Shown: piece by piece, positions 47,126 through 59,078 of the stretch | How positions within the stretch are numbered: position 1 is the stretch's first letter | Layout: every line of letters begins with the position of its first letter | Assembly: GCA_032622095.1 (NCBI GenBank) | Contig: CP136069.1 | Coordinates: forward strand, 189,403,122-189,467,121 | Length of the DNA stretch: 64,000 nt | DNA from: Siphonodentalium dalli | Lineage: Eukaryota; Mollusca; Scaphopoda; Gadilida; Siphonodentaliidae | Reading direction: 5' to 3' | Notes under the pieces: generated by a model | What the model was told of the DNA's origin: nothing | Seen by the model: the letters and a program-made list of their open reading frames with translations, nothing else | The model's database searches: none | Translations under genes and position numbers: made by a program

Positions 47126-47615
47126 TTGACACTTCCGCTATCAGCGCTTCCTCCGCTATCACCAGTCCGGCTGCGTGGGTGTTTAAGTAGACATATCTCA
47201 AAATAAGCAAGATAGAAGGGTCATATCATCGTATTCAGACATTGTAATTGATATATAGATAACCACCGTTTGTTCTACGGGACACAGGAAGCTTGTCGAA
47301 ACCTCATCCTTCATATCTATAATTGATTGATGTGTTGAAATATTGTATTCGGGATCCAACACATAGAATGACGCAATTAGCATCACATAGCCGTATAACC
47401 AATTAAATGTGGACTTGAGAAAATGTTCTTAACGCCTTTAAATGGACCATGAAAACTTCTAATTTGGTCCGTTAATTAATTGATTAAAGACCTACATTTT
47501 ACCAACTAATATTCGTCCGAGAAATAAGAGATATATATATAATGGTTTCATCATAATTTTTGTTCAAGGAAGTGTGGTATATTTGCAAAAATTTATATTG
47601 GACGGCGATGTACTC

Positions 47616-48096
47616 TTAACCCTTTGAGTGCCAGGTCCGATTTTTGTATCAACCCATATACTCTGTGCCAATGCAATCTCTTATATATGCGAGTCGACCA
47701 TAGTTCGCCTCGCATATATAAGAGAATGCATTAGCCTAACAATTTTTCATCATTTGTTTATTTTTTACAATTTTTTACAATTTTAATAATTTTTTTCTTA
47801 TATTCTTTAACAGACTTATTTTGTAGGTTTAGTGCCAGGGAATCTTACGTTTTTCATGGGTATCAAAATTATTACTGTGAATACTTGGTGATAAATTTGA
47901 GTTATAACATGCCCCTAAGGTTTTATCCAGTTTGTTTTTAAATTCGCTATAGCATGCTTAAGCATACCCAAAATAAATTCAACCAAAAAAAATAATATCT
48001 AAAAATAAAAAAAATTATTTTAAATTTTTTTAGGGCCGATTTTACAGACCGTAAATTAGGGCCGATGAGATCGGCCCCTGGCACTGAAAGGGTTAA
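47616..48096. mobile_element. TTAA-flanked CCCTTTGAGTGCCAGG element with one hairpin
   Basis: Exact TTAA on both sides (47616-47619, 48093-48096). Ends CCCTTTGAGTGCCAGG and CCTGGCACTGAAAGGG. Contains one hairpin module (47668-47734), a second TTTAGTGCCAGGG phrase at 47828 and GGGCCGAT..ATCGGCCC near the right end. It lies directly upstream of the broken coding segment at 48107. Confidence 0.92.
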
Positions 48097-48106
48097 CATT
48101 GTGCAA

Positions 48107-48467
48107 ATGGACGAGGCCCCAGCTGATAATTGTCGAATTGGCGTATACTAAGTGAGACTTAAAGTAATGGTTAGAGCACAAGAAGACGAGATTTATTGTG
48201 GTAAAGAACTATTCGTATGCTCTGACCAACTTAGTGCACAATTGATCCCACATAATGCAATCAACTGGAAATGTGCCGTTGAGAGTGTTTGGACCATGAC
48301 GCACAATCCGTGCGGTGGCCGCGATTGAACACAATATCCGTTATGAGTTGCGTGTGCCTAATAATGGGATAATCACTGAACTATTCCTTCGTCAGCCTTG
48401 GGAATTGGTGAGCTTTATCAAGAATCAGGGGACGATTGTAACAAAGGGATGGTGCTCTAATGACTAA
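48107..48467 (+). pseudogene. Broken coding segment, family unknown
   Basis: From ATG 48107 one frame runs to TGA 48326-48328 with a single in-frame TAA at 48149. After the TAA it reads VRAQEDEIYCGKELFVC... with four cysteines (C-x6-C-x18-C-x11-C). The next frame is open from 48300 to TAA 48465 and reads IEHNIRYELRVPNNGIITEL, then FLRQPWELVSFIKNQG. Both parts have balanced, protein-like composition unlike the A/T-rich surroundings, so I infer one ancestral coding exon of about 115 codons with one stop and one frameshift near 48310. No domain is recognised. The TTAA element ending at 48096 separates it from anything upstream. Chance is possible for each half, less so for the adjoining pair. 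Confidence 0.4.
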
Positions 48468-50848
48468 TAAGGACGTGACAATGACATGCAATGTATCAAA
48501 GAAATAGGTACATAGCATTTTAATAAATATATATACTACTTTAATGCCACACCACCAGGGACGGGGGTAGAAACGTTCCTTTTTGGGTGGTGCATGCATA
48601 ACTTGCATTTTCCATGCAATTGCACCTCATGCCAATGGTAGCATATCTAATTTTCAACTTAGGAAAAACGCCGTTTGCACCCCCCCCCCCAATCCCGCGG
48701 GTAGGAATGTTATAACTTGTACCTAAACCTATCCAGTCTATGATCCACAAAGTTTAGAATATAGAAACCAACAGCGACATTTCCGCACAGTTCCCATGTA
48801 ACAAACAAAATAACATAAAAGTGGTCCGCAGATTGTCTATTATCGCGCTCAAGATGTGACGGATATGATTAACACGTTTGTTACGATGGGGACGTTCTGA
48901 GAGTCAAATGGTTGAAAACCGCCAAATGCGTTGACAAGATATATTATGTTGTCTAGACAATACTCTTCAAAGAAATTACAATAAAGACAAGAATGTTCTC
49001 GATTTTCCGGAACACATGCTATTTTTACTCCAGATCCAGACCGCTATATAAAATATTAACATGTTTCATATAGAGTAATGGATTAGTTTCGATGATTTCG
49101 TGTCATAGTGGCATTATTCGCGAGGGGAATCGGCCTGGTAAAACCCGAGTGAGCGGAATCCCCAAGTGAACTTTATCACATAGTCATCGAAACCGACTGA
49201 TTATTCTGTTTACAACGTACTTTCCACCACTACCATTCACTAATATTACAGATAATATCTGACGAAATAGTCCCTAATCAACTGATTGATCCTGATTATC
49301 CCATGTTGAACCTTTCAGTTACGAAGATGAACTCGTCATTTAAATATGTGACGTAAAGATGCTGCTTGACTTAATTTGTCGACGTTGGCATTTTAAATAG
49401 TACAAATTTATTTCTCACGCACATACCTTGTATAGTTCAAAGCAGTCTGTTTGGATACAGAATATATTATAGATGACAACATAAAATATCATGTTGGTTC
49501 GTCCATAATGTGTGCTGTCAGTCATTCAGACAGTCACATATCTATACATTGGTGTGCTTGATAAGTTATCCCTGGCAACATTGGTGGTACATCGAGATTT
49601 AATACCTGGATGTCCTTTTTTAACCCGAGCCAAGAGGCATCAACGTGCCAAATCTCTTTGTACCAAACGACGGTCCCGGAGAACACAATTTTGATCCCAC
49701 AATAAAGGGCATACCACCTCATGTTTAGTGTGTTTTCCATTGGCCCCTTAAAAGTATTCACATCAATAAGATGAATTCGTTGGTCTAAAACTATGTCGTC
49801 ATATATTTTGAACGGAACAATATTGAAACCTTAATGTCGTTACACTAATGAGTCTGCCAACAACGTCATACGGTACCGAGTCCACCCATATCACAACACA
49901 CTGCGTGTATACCGCTATACACGTGACAAATATATACACAACGAATTGCTTGCAACATTGCCAGAGCAATTGTCCAGTGTGTGAACATAACCGTATACAC
50001 GACACCTCTATTGGTTAAACTGGTGTAAATGGGGTTCGGAGTGACATCTAGCGGATGCGGGAGGAATATATAGGAGAGAATAAAATAGACACTGGGCCCT
50101 GATTGGTCAATAGCCTTGTGTGCTTTTTGCATAAAAAAAATCATCACACCTCTTCCCTATGATTTCCCATAGGTAAAATAGCCATTGGCACAGGAATTAA
50201 CAATTGTAGTGAAGTTTGAATTTTTTGGTGTGGTCTAAAATATGACAGAATTTTTTAGTGCAGTTACGAAAACACAAGATTTAATGGCGAATTCCCTGCT
50301 GGACGGACGTGATTTATTTGCTTAAAAAGTTTCCCCAAATGTCAATTTTTCAGATTTAAAGAAAATTTTGGACCCAAAATTGATATTGCCAACAGTATAC
50401 GCTATAACGTTAGCACTGATGCCTATGGAAAACATTTACACCAGTGTAACCTATTTTTTAACAGTAATATATATAAGATGAATCCATTCGCAACATTTGA
50501 ATGTGTTATCCCTGTGTTGCTCTTAACTGCAACAGACCGAATGTACGGGCGCATTGTGTAAACAAAGAAGCGGGAGCATTATCCTCCAATAATTTAATCA
50601 TCAGCAGCTGCTGACAATCCACGGAATACCACAAACCATTGGTTGTCGCACATTTACATGTAGCTATCAATGATATTTCTCGACAACTTGATCAATCGAT
50701 AATTAAATGTTTGAGTGACAGCGTGCCAGTTTCAACTTTATATGTCTTTTTCGCCGGAAATAATCTCAAAGTCACGTGATACGATCGTTTAACTTCTACC
50801 TTCTAGTTGTAGTTCATGGTTCTTCTGTGAAATGACGGATTAAATTAT
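48468..50848. other. Unassigned sequence
   Basis: About 2.4 kb without a recognised repeat family or a credible gene. A poly-C run lies at 48680, and small ORFs of 60-93 codons occur on both strands with no motif. Confidence 0.35.
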
Positions 50849-51453
50849 AAGAAATAACTCTTGTTTCGATTAAGGTTATGAGTTATAACCGAAAATTTTG
50901 AAGACAAATTTACTATATAATGCCTGTTATAGAATTTGTCTTCAAACTTTTCGGTAATAACTGCTTAACCCTTTACCCAACAGAAGGGCCCTGTGCCAAT
51001 GCATTCTCTTATATATGCGAGTCGACCATAGGTCGCCTCGCATATATAAGAGAATGCATTGGCTTAACACATTAAAAATTATAAAATTGTTAAAGATGCG
51101 AGTCGACCATAGGTCGCCTCGCATATATAAGAGAATGCATTGGCTTAACACATTAAAAATTATAAAATTGTTAAAGAATGTAAGAATTTTTTTTTTTTTT
51201 TAGGCCAATGCATTCTCTTATATATGCGAGGCGACCTATGGTCGACTCGCATATATAAGAGAATGCATTGGCACAGGGCTAAATGTAACTATCACAATGT
51301 GGTCAAGGAGCCGGTTCCAATGATATCCATATTTGTATGGTTCTATTGAGACAGACCGAAGATATTTTAGGCTGTTGAAGCTTTATTTGGCCGGTTTTGG
51401 CCGGTTTGTTGGGTAAAGGGTTAACCTTAATCGAAACAAGAGTTATTTCTTAA
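50849..51453. mobile_element. Foldback element split by a TTAA element
   Basis: Left arm AAGAAATAACTCTTGTTTCG..TTAAGGTTA (50849-50879) and right arm TAACCTTAATCGAAACAAGA..TATTTCTT (51422-51452) are complementary. An inner hairpin lies at 50882-50961 (GAAGACAAATT..AATTTGTCTTC). The TTAA at the right side of its centre was the target of the element at 50965-51424. Confidence 0.88.
50965..51424. mobile_element. TTAA-flanked CCCTTTACCCAACA element, copy 2 (inverted relative to copy 1)
   Basis: TTAA at both borders. It contains the same parts as 44149-44525 in reverse: short shoulder, hairpin (50997-51063), spacer, hairpin (51205-51271), long shoulder with GGCCGGTTTTGGCCGG. It differs by an internal tandem duplication of 82 bp (51013-51094 and 51095-51176) that added a partial hairpin. 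Confidence 0.93.
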
Positions 51454-52399
51454 ATAACGCTTATAAACCCCAATACATCAAGCAAAATAGCTAGCTTTTC
51501 TGCAGAATGTTCCCTATATTCCAAAATGGACGTTTACGCAGACAATTGTTTGTTTTTTTTAATAATCCCCGACTAAAATCCGAAAGCAAAAATAATCCCC
51601 GACCAAAACAAAAAGATCCCCAACCAATTTCTCACCGTGTGGATGAGCTTCATGTCCATGTGAACACAGCAAATAGTTCCGACATGGGATGGAGTAAGAT
51701 CTGTCAAAAGAGTTTCGGAAACTAATCTTCCAGAATTGAAGCTAAATCCTCAAACTTGTGGATTCGTCGAAAAGCTAGAGTACTTATCTAGTACAAGTAT
51801 TGATTTATTTTGTGGGAAAAGATGCCAAAGCAATGGAGGCACTTTCTTCCAACCGACGCTTAGTAAAGTGAATCTCTATTGAAGTAACGACACAGCGAGC
51901 ACTCTAGACAAAAACATTAGCTTTCTTGTTTTGTTGTTACTTTTATAAGGATTCAACTATAGTTTGATTTAATTTAGCTTTTATAAATCTGTTCAAAAAC
52001 ATGTCACCTAATTATGATGTATCAATGATCTCCATTTGAAATTCAACAGTACATACGAAAGTTTACATATCAGTTTACGAAAATCAGTCGTATCAAATCT
52101 CAAGAATTTCTAACTCGGATGAACTGCGATTTCTGCAAGGTGAGAAATTGGCCACCTCCGGTGGTATCAATACACAATTTCCAGCAATTTTGGCCAACCA
52201 GGGAGGGGGTACAGTACTTCAAATATATGCTGAGCCATTATCTTTGGCATATAGGTCACAACGGGAATTAATTATTTTAGACAGAAATTGGAGGCGTAAA
52301 CAAATGTCTGTAATTTGGCATCTTCATACAATATATTCACTGATTAATGATTCTTTGTTTGCACACACGGAATGCCAATTCTTCAATTTTTTAAAACAA

Positions 52400-52715
52400 A
52401 ATTGACCATTTTCAACCCAAAAACAGACCATGAAAAAATTCCAACTCAATGTGACCAAAAAAAATCGAAACGCTAGTCAGAGATTTTGTGTTGTGACTAG
52501 AGTCGAAAAATTGCAACCCAAAGGATACAAATTGGGCCAACAAAAAAAGGGTGCAATTGGAATTCTTTCAATGTAAAAGGAGTTGAATTTTTTGGGACTG
52601 CCCAGTCGAAAAATGGGGACCGTAGGGAGTGGTGTAATTTTCCAAAACCGGGGTGCAATCGGATTTATGTAGTGGACACCCCACCCCGTTCGCCACGTCC
52701 TCCCGGCATTGACGT
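52400..52715. repeat. Distant relative of the 2509-3543 element
   Basis: Repeated phrases GGGTGCAATTGGAATT, GGTGTAATTTTCC, GGTGCAATCGG and TGGACACCCC..GCCACGTCC resemble the end of the 2.5-kb element. The match is weak and read by eye. Confidence 0.4.
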
Positions 52716-52830
52716 GCATATATATGAGACCACAAAGTCGTTTCCTTATAACATAAATTCCTATTTGTTTATAAAGATTTCTAAAATCACACGATTTGCA
52801 AAAAATAAATAAATATATATGGGGAAAGAT

Positions 52831-52908
52831 TATGTCATTCCTTGTTCATAATATATAATATATGTATTTTTCGTTATATGACAACATGTTCAGATTTTGA
52901 ACAAGGAA
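52831..52908. repeat. Hairpin GTCATTCCTTGTTCA
   Basis: GTCATTCCTTGTTCA at 52832 and TGAACAAGGAATGAC at 52893 are exact inverted copies with a ~45-bp A/T-rich loop. Confidence 0.85.
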
Positions 52909-52927
52909 TGACAGACTTTTTTTCCAG

Positions 52928-53003
52928 GACCAGGACCAGGGCGCCGGAGGCAAGGATAATAGATGGGACAGCCTGGGGGCGAGAGTTGGCACGTTATATT
53001 TAG
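52928..53003 (+). pseudogene. Exon-like segment with RIIDGTA (possible serine-protease trace)
   Basis: A strong acceptor-like tract, GACTTTTTTTCCAG, ends at 52927, and a short G/C-rich stretch follows in an otherwise A/T-rich region. In one frame it reads TRTRAPEARIIDGTAWGREL and stops at 53001. RIIDGTA resembles the activation site of trypsin-like (S1) proteases (R-I-[IV]-[DG]-G). Only seven residues support this, no downstream donor is convincing, and no catalytic exon is found. Another frame is also open. Treat it as a hint only. Confidence 0.15.
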
Positions 53004-53007
53004 TTCA

Positions 53008-53017
<10 letters not shown>

Positions 53018-53089
<72 letters not shown>

Positions 53090-53104
53090 AGAGAAGAGAG
53101 AGAA

Positions 53105-53182
<78 letters not shown>
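53018..53182. repeat. (GA)n microsatellite
   Basis: About 165 bp of nearly pure GA with AAGAG interruptions. The Arg/Glu and Ser/Leu ORFs are translations of it. Confidence 0.98.
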
Positions 53183-53186
<4 letters not shown>

Positions 53187-53826
53187 ACAATTGAATTAAA
53201 CTATGAAAGTTATGGTCTTTTTGCACTCTATGTTTACCTTTGTGCACTCTATGTTAACCTCAGCTGAAACTATATCACTGTTTTCTGGTCACTGATATTC
53301 AAGATCTTGTATTCACAACTTGATGCCAATTCCAATGAGTCCTTTGTGATGCAAGTTGGTTTTCTATAAAATAAAATATTAATATCCTTATATTATGGAG
53401 AGAAATATAAGTGGTTGGAAGGACAAGATTCCAATTCATTGCACAACGCAAGTTCATCAAAAACCCTGATTTTAATGTAGCGAATCGGCACATGTACAAT
53501 GTTACCACAGTATTGTGAAGTAACAGAACAATGACAACATGAAACAGATATATTGCTATGTGTGATGCACTTGCTCAGCATAATGTGTATGTTTTATGGG
53601 CAATGCCATGAAAAAAATCTCATTCCTTATTAACATGCAGATCAAGCAATGGTTTGTTCAGACTGTCTCAGACTCTTATTGTAAATATGGGAATGAATCT
53701 AGAAACGAAAGTCATGTAGCTGAGAGGATATTATTTGTTTATTGAAAATATGCTATATAGTTTTTAAATAATTATACATGTACATGTACCGTATTTAAAT
53801 TCTATAGTACACATATTTTCCTTTAG

Positions 53827-54010
53827 GAATTCTGATTTCTTCTATACCACATTGACCAAGAGCCGACCTGAGCAACCACGCAGGACCCGGCCCTGCATAC
53901 ATTACTCTAATGCATCTCAAATCTCGACTGGGACACCATTTACTAAACATTTGTTAGCTGTGGTCGCAAACTTGGTTGTTAAATTGTCGAAATCTACATT
54001 TCTGGCATGA
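53827..54010 (+). CDS. Exon-like open segment, 60 codons
   Basis: A good acceptor-like tract (ATATTTTCCTTTAG) ends at 53826. After one base the frame is open for 60 codons to TGA 54008. The first half is basic and Pro/Arg-rich (SRPEQPRRTRPCIHYSNAS), the second more hydrophobic. There is no start codon, so it could only be an internal or terminal exon. No poly(A) signal is seen in the next 300 bp and no domain is recognised. Random sequence of this length is open fairly often, so the support is weak. Confidence 0.2.
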
Positions 54011-54639
54011 GAAAATAATGTTAGAAAGGTGCAATCTGATTTTATCGGCCGTAATAGGCTGCTTACATGGTGTACTCGAAAGTTTAACAGGCGTTTAATA
54101 ATTATATAACTTTTATAAGACTAAAAATACCTGGCGTTCAATGCCTATTTAGTCGATTTCACCAGGCGTTCAATTCTGTTGGAGCATCACGATTTGAACA
54201 TGGTCAAAACGGGATATTGAGGTATCCAAAACATGTCTTAGTTATTCAATGCGATATCGTATAGTTTGGGGAATGTGCTTTTGATCGCAAACGTGACGTG
54301 TTTTTTTTCACGAAAATAGGAGGTTCAACCTTAATTACGAGCGAACTAGACTCGACACTGAAACCAAATTAGTTGGAAAATGTAGCGGAACATACCGCTT
54401 ATCGAGGCAGGTTGGCACCCGGTGGGATTTTTTGCACAATTGAAAGAAACTTGACAATATACGTACCGTAGTAAGTCTGAGGTGAGCGGCGTTTGTTTAC
54501 AACAGTTTACAAAAAAACAGCGTTCACTTCCGTCCACACACAATGAGAACGGAGAGGGTGGTGACAGGAGAATTTATGACAGTTTGATGTATATTATATA
54601 TATATTACGTACCGTTTACCCAGCATTTAAGAGCCCGTT

Positions 54640-55240
54640 TGGTCGCCAGTCTCCATTTACGTCCAATTTGTAGCCGGGTGTAATGGGCTACCGGGTGTTA
54701 TTTTTTGGACAGTGATTTTCCCATATGGTGGCTATAAACGAATTCACATCAAAAGTGGCCACTAATATCCCTCACAATCTGGAATTTTCCAACATATTGG
54801 GGTCCGTGATGGTCGCCAGACTCCAGTTACGCCCAATTTGTAGCCGGGTGTAATGGGCTAGTCGCGTACTTTTTGACAGTCATTTTCCCCTAAGGTGGCT
54901 ATGGACTAATTCAGACCAAAGGGGCCACCAAACAAGATCTCTCACGGTCGGAAATTTAGCATCATTTTATGGTTAGTTTGGATTCCATGCTCTACTTTAC
55001 GCCCAATTTGTGGCCGGTTACAATGGGCTAGCCGGCTACTTCTTTGACAGTGATTTGTCCCCAGGGTAGCTATGGACGAATTCACCCCAAAATGGGCCAC
55101 CACAGGCATAGATCTCTCACAATCGGGAATTTTAGCAGCATTTTAGGGTCAGTTTGGATTCGATGTTCTACTTACGACCAATTTGTGGCCGGGTATTATG
55201 GGCTAGCCGGGTACTTTTTTATATAGTGATTTGCCCCTAG
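54640..55240. repeat. ~185-bp satellite, left block (about 3.5 units)
   Basis: Units share CCAATTTGTAGCCGGGTGTA, ATGGGCTA, ACAGTGATTT.CCC, GGTGGCTATGGACGAATTCA and ATCTCTCACAATC. The last unit is cut at GCCCCTAG (55240) by the 3.8-kb element and resumes at 59079. Confidence 0.92.
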
Positions 55241-56459
55241 TAGTCCAGGAGATCGACCCCAAAAAATAACAAATGTTTGCTCATTTTGACGGACAAGTGC
55301 TATCCGGTCTAATTTTGTAGTAAAATATATGTAGATTACGAAAATCCATGATAGCAGTGGTGAATTTGTAGCTTAATTGGCGAAAAACGTGTTTTTATTG
55401 AGCTACCCGACGACCGAAAATGAAAGAATTTTCCGGCGACGTCATAATACTACTAGTAGTCCGGGAGCTAATATGGGTACCCTTGCACCCCCTGGGACTT
55501 AACTTCTCCCAACTCATTTTGTTCCTTATTATGTCTTCAACTTTTAAGCAATGTTAACAAGAAACAAAAGTGGCCGTATAGACTACAGACAAAATGGCGT
55601 ACATCATGGCCGCCGTTTTTCAGACCAGACCCTAAGTCAGTTTTATGCAAATTATAGCGGTGAAAATCTTGTAAAATGTATAAAAATGTATATAGTTTTC
55701 GTGAAGCTAAGACATAATGTCACTTTTTTGGGGCATAATTGAAACTCACCATCCAAGATGGCCACCAAAATGGCCGCCGGAAGTTGAAAATATGACTTTT
55801 TTTTTACAAATATCTTCTAGATCGATTCATGCTGTTTGGAACTGGTTGAGTAATGCAACTTTATTTTGTATTTTGTGTAACTGATCATTGGGGCAATTAA
55901 ATATGCACTTTTTGGGTTCCTAGCCGCTTCCGTTCCCTCAAAAATTTGAATTTACAGAACGCAGTATAAAATTTCACCAAAAAAATTCACAATTGGGATT
56001 ATAGTCATATTTTAATAAGAAATGAACAGAACTTTGTAATGTAAGTGATGCATATGATTATACCTATGAATATTCCAACTCACTGGAACCAATTTCTTAC
56101 TTTGGCTCAAAATGGCTGCCAAAATGGCTGCCAAAATATGGAAAATGATAAATATTGCCCCAGCGTGTCCTGCAATTGATTACAAGTTGTGGGTGATGTA
56201 CAAAATTGGCTATTCTGCCTTCTATACATTGAGTACTAACATGTCTGATGTGCCATGGTTAATTGTTACTATTGTCACCACTGACATCACCAAAAATATT
56301 GGACTTTTCTCTCAAAAACTTGACTTAAATATCGGCAAAAATTAACTTTTCATGTTTGGACCATTTTGCAATTAAAATGTAACTATCTTTGGGTTGAAAG
56401 GTGTTTATTGTTTTGGTCTATATTAAATGTGTCACACTGCGGGATTTATAGACCAAATT

Positions 56460-57440
56460 GTTTGCCCGATTTTGACAGAACCTCTACACTCTCATTAAGT
56501 AGACATGGATAAACTTTTTTTTATGCAGCCTGTGTCAGGGAGGACGCAGTTATATATGGGTGGGTGTAATATAGTGTGTCATTTTGACATATTTCTCGGT
56601 GGGTTAATATATAAAGCTATGTTATTATGGTCTGAAATGACTAATATCGAGATTTCTGGTGACCATTCAACGTTTGATACCATTTGATGTACAGATGGGG
56701 TATATTTTAGAAGTTCTGACACGTCACCAAGCTTCGGTACATGTCACGAAGCTTCGGTACATAGGATGAAAAACCGCCACAGATTTGGGGTTAATGATGC
56801 AAGGTAACATTTTTCGCCAGATTTCGACAGAACTATATGCTCTCATTAAGTAGACATGGATAAACGTGTATGTTGCACTGTGTCAGGGAGGAAGCAGTTA
56901 TATAGGGGTGGATCTAATATAGTGTGGTCAATTTATCGGTAAATTGGATGAAAAAATCGCCACAGATTGGGGTTAGCGATGCGTGGTCACATTTTCGCCA
57001 GATTTTGACGGAACTGTATACTCTCATTAAGTAGACATCGATAAACTTCCTATATGTAGCCCTGTGTCAGGGAGGGAGCAGTTATATAGTAGGTGTAATA
57101 TAGTGTGTCATTATGACATATTCCTCGATGGGTTAATATATAATGCGATGCTAATTATGATCTGAAATTATTAATATCCGGGTTTCTGGTGACCATTCAA
57201 CGTTTGTTACCGGTACCATATGATGTCATATGGTGGTATATTCCTGGAGTTCTGACACGTCACGAAGCTTCGGTACATGGCACGAAGCTTCGGTGCATTG
57301 GATGAAATACCGCCACAGGTTTGGGTTTAAGAATGCATTGTCAATTTTTATTTTGCCACAGCACTGGGAGATAAGTACCCAGGGTCACATGTTTCTTCTG
57401 ATTTTGATAGTACTGTATACTGTTATTAATAAAGATACAC
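56460..57440. repeat. ~180- and ~350-bp tandem repeat inside the 3.8-kb element
   Basis: Repeated landmarks are CTCTCATTAAGTAGACATGG at 56490, 56836 and 57020, GTGTCAGGGAGG at 56531, 56880 and 57064, and CACGAAGCTTCGGTACAT at 56735 and 57258 (a near-palindrome, ACGAAGCTTCGT-like). Confidence 0.85.
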
Positions 57441-57711
57441 CTTGATTAACTTCATGTTGAATGAACCAGTCACAGTATAATTTTCTATTATTGAACATTT
57501 AACTTGAATGTCACGAATAATCGGTACTTTCATGTTTTTGTTTCGACGTCGACTGTATGCATAAATCTGATATAAATATAGTAATATATAAATAATAATT
57601 AATGTACCGAAGCTTCGTATCTATAGGTTACAAACACCTAATTATTTTCCATAGGCGACAGTCTTAACTAAAAGTCCCGCCGGCTATGGGTTAAGCCTAT
57701 TTGAACTTCAA

Positions 57712-58017
57712 GTGGTCAATTTTCCCTTAGCACGTCATCCGCTGCACCAGTATGTGACAACAAACGCGCCATTTTCGGTATTTTTTTCAAATGATAATCT
57801 TGCATTTCCACAACTACCCTATTTACTGCACAAAAATCAGCAGCATAAACATATCCAGACCCCTTCCGTAACTTCTGGATACCACCAGACTCTTCCTGGA
57901 CATCGAAACATACACGATCGCCATATTTACGTAGGCTATGATTTTCTGTTCCCGATTAGGGATATTTCCCTCAATGATAATCAACCAATCAGCAGCCAGA
58001 TTGTTTTGTTATGCTGA
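57712..58017 (+). CDS. Uncharacterised ORF inside the 3.8-kb element
   Basis: 101 codons, starting MVNFPLARHPLHQYVTTNA. It is rich in H, Q, P and N with no membrane segment. This is the only stretch of the 3.8-kb element that is neither repeat nor strongly A/T-biased, so it is the best place to look for remnants of the element's own protein. No transposase motif is visible. The codon count alone is not significant. Confidence 0.2.
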   Translation: MVNFPLARHPLHQYVTTNAPFSVFFSNDNLAFPQLPYLLHKNQQHKHIQTPSVTSGYHQTLPGHRNIHDRHIYVGYDFLFPIRDISLNDNQPISSQIVLLC

Positions 58018-59078
58018 CTCGAGTTTTAAGAAGCGTAACTCGATATAATTAGTTGCTTGTAACATATAATTGTAAAGAAAATCGAACTTTGATCGTGTAA
58101 ACTGCGCCAATTTTACAAAAAAAAAGCTTTACTGCGATACGATAGAAATATAGAAGTCATTGGACATCCTATTATCTCCCAGTGGTCCTTTGACCCACAT
58201 ACCCAGTTTTAAAATTGACCATTTTGGGGGGGGGGGGGTAAGACATAACACCGATACTCGATTCCTGATAACTCTGGAAGCACAGTTTAGTAGAAAGATA
58301 CTAATGTCTCATGTCATGCTTGTTATATACATGTATACTGCACAGTGTCGCATGCCACATGTCCATCCACTCTCTAATCGGAATATTATGACCACAAATG
58401 TGACCACACCCCAAAATTCAGGGGTTTTCATCATAATTTAATTTGTAAAATCCGACTCGAGTGCATAACGCACAGGATAGAAAGGCATATGTATACGTTT
58501 TGGAAACTAGTTAGGTATATCTACCATACGCCTTAAGGAATTTATCTAATTTTGAACAGTACAATGTTTAATTGGATTTGAATTAGAACCCCCCCCTCAA
58601 CTTAGAAACAAGTAGAAACCTTCTTAAATCCATTTAAAAACATTGTAGAAGCCAAGTTGTAAATTATTTAACAATATTAAAATAATTATGGTGAATTTTA
58701 ACCTTAAAATCATACTAAGATGAAATGGTTGCAATTTGGACGATTTTGCGTAAAAAAGTAAAAAAAATGGTAAAAAATTGAAAAAATTCTTCAATTTTTT
58801 AGCACAATTAGTTATTTAACATTATTAACACAATTACTATTCAACTTAATCACCAAAATTATACTAAAATGAAATCTTTACACATTGAAAAAAAAATGAA
58901 AATTTTGGGCTTAAAATGTCGAAAAATGCCCAAAAAATCGAAAACAAAACAAAGAAGGCTACAAATTTGTTCTTGCTATCATGATTTTTCTTCATTACCA
59001 TACATAAAACATTAAAAATAACATGGTCGCAGCTTGTCCGTCAATATGAGCAACACTACCTCCCGATCTCCTGGACTA

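Larger units (their letters stand above)
55241..59078. mobile_element. 3,838-bp element with TAGTCCAGGAGATCG ends and TAG target duplication
   Basis: Inverted ends TAGTCCAGGAGATCG (55241-55255) and CGATCTCCTGGACTA (59064-59078) extend with mismatches for ~60 bp (GCTCATTTTGACGGACAAG / complement). TAG is duplicated on both sides, and the satellite unit is continuous once the element and one TAG are removed, which fixes the borders. Inside are AAAATGGCNGCC phrases (55595-55780, 56110-56140), a ~300-bp tandem repeat (56460-57440), a 101-codon ORF at 57712-58017 and a G-run. A 3-bp duplication fits PIF/Harbinger among others, but no transposase is recognised. Confidence 0.9.
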
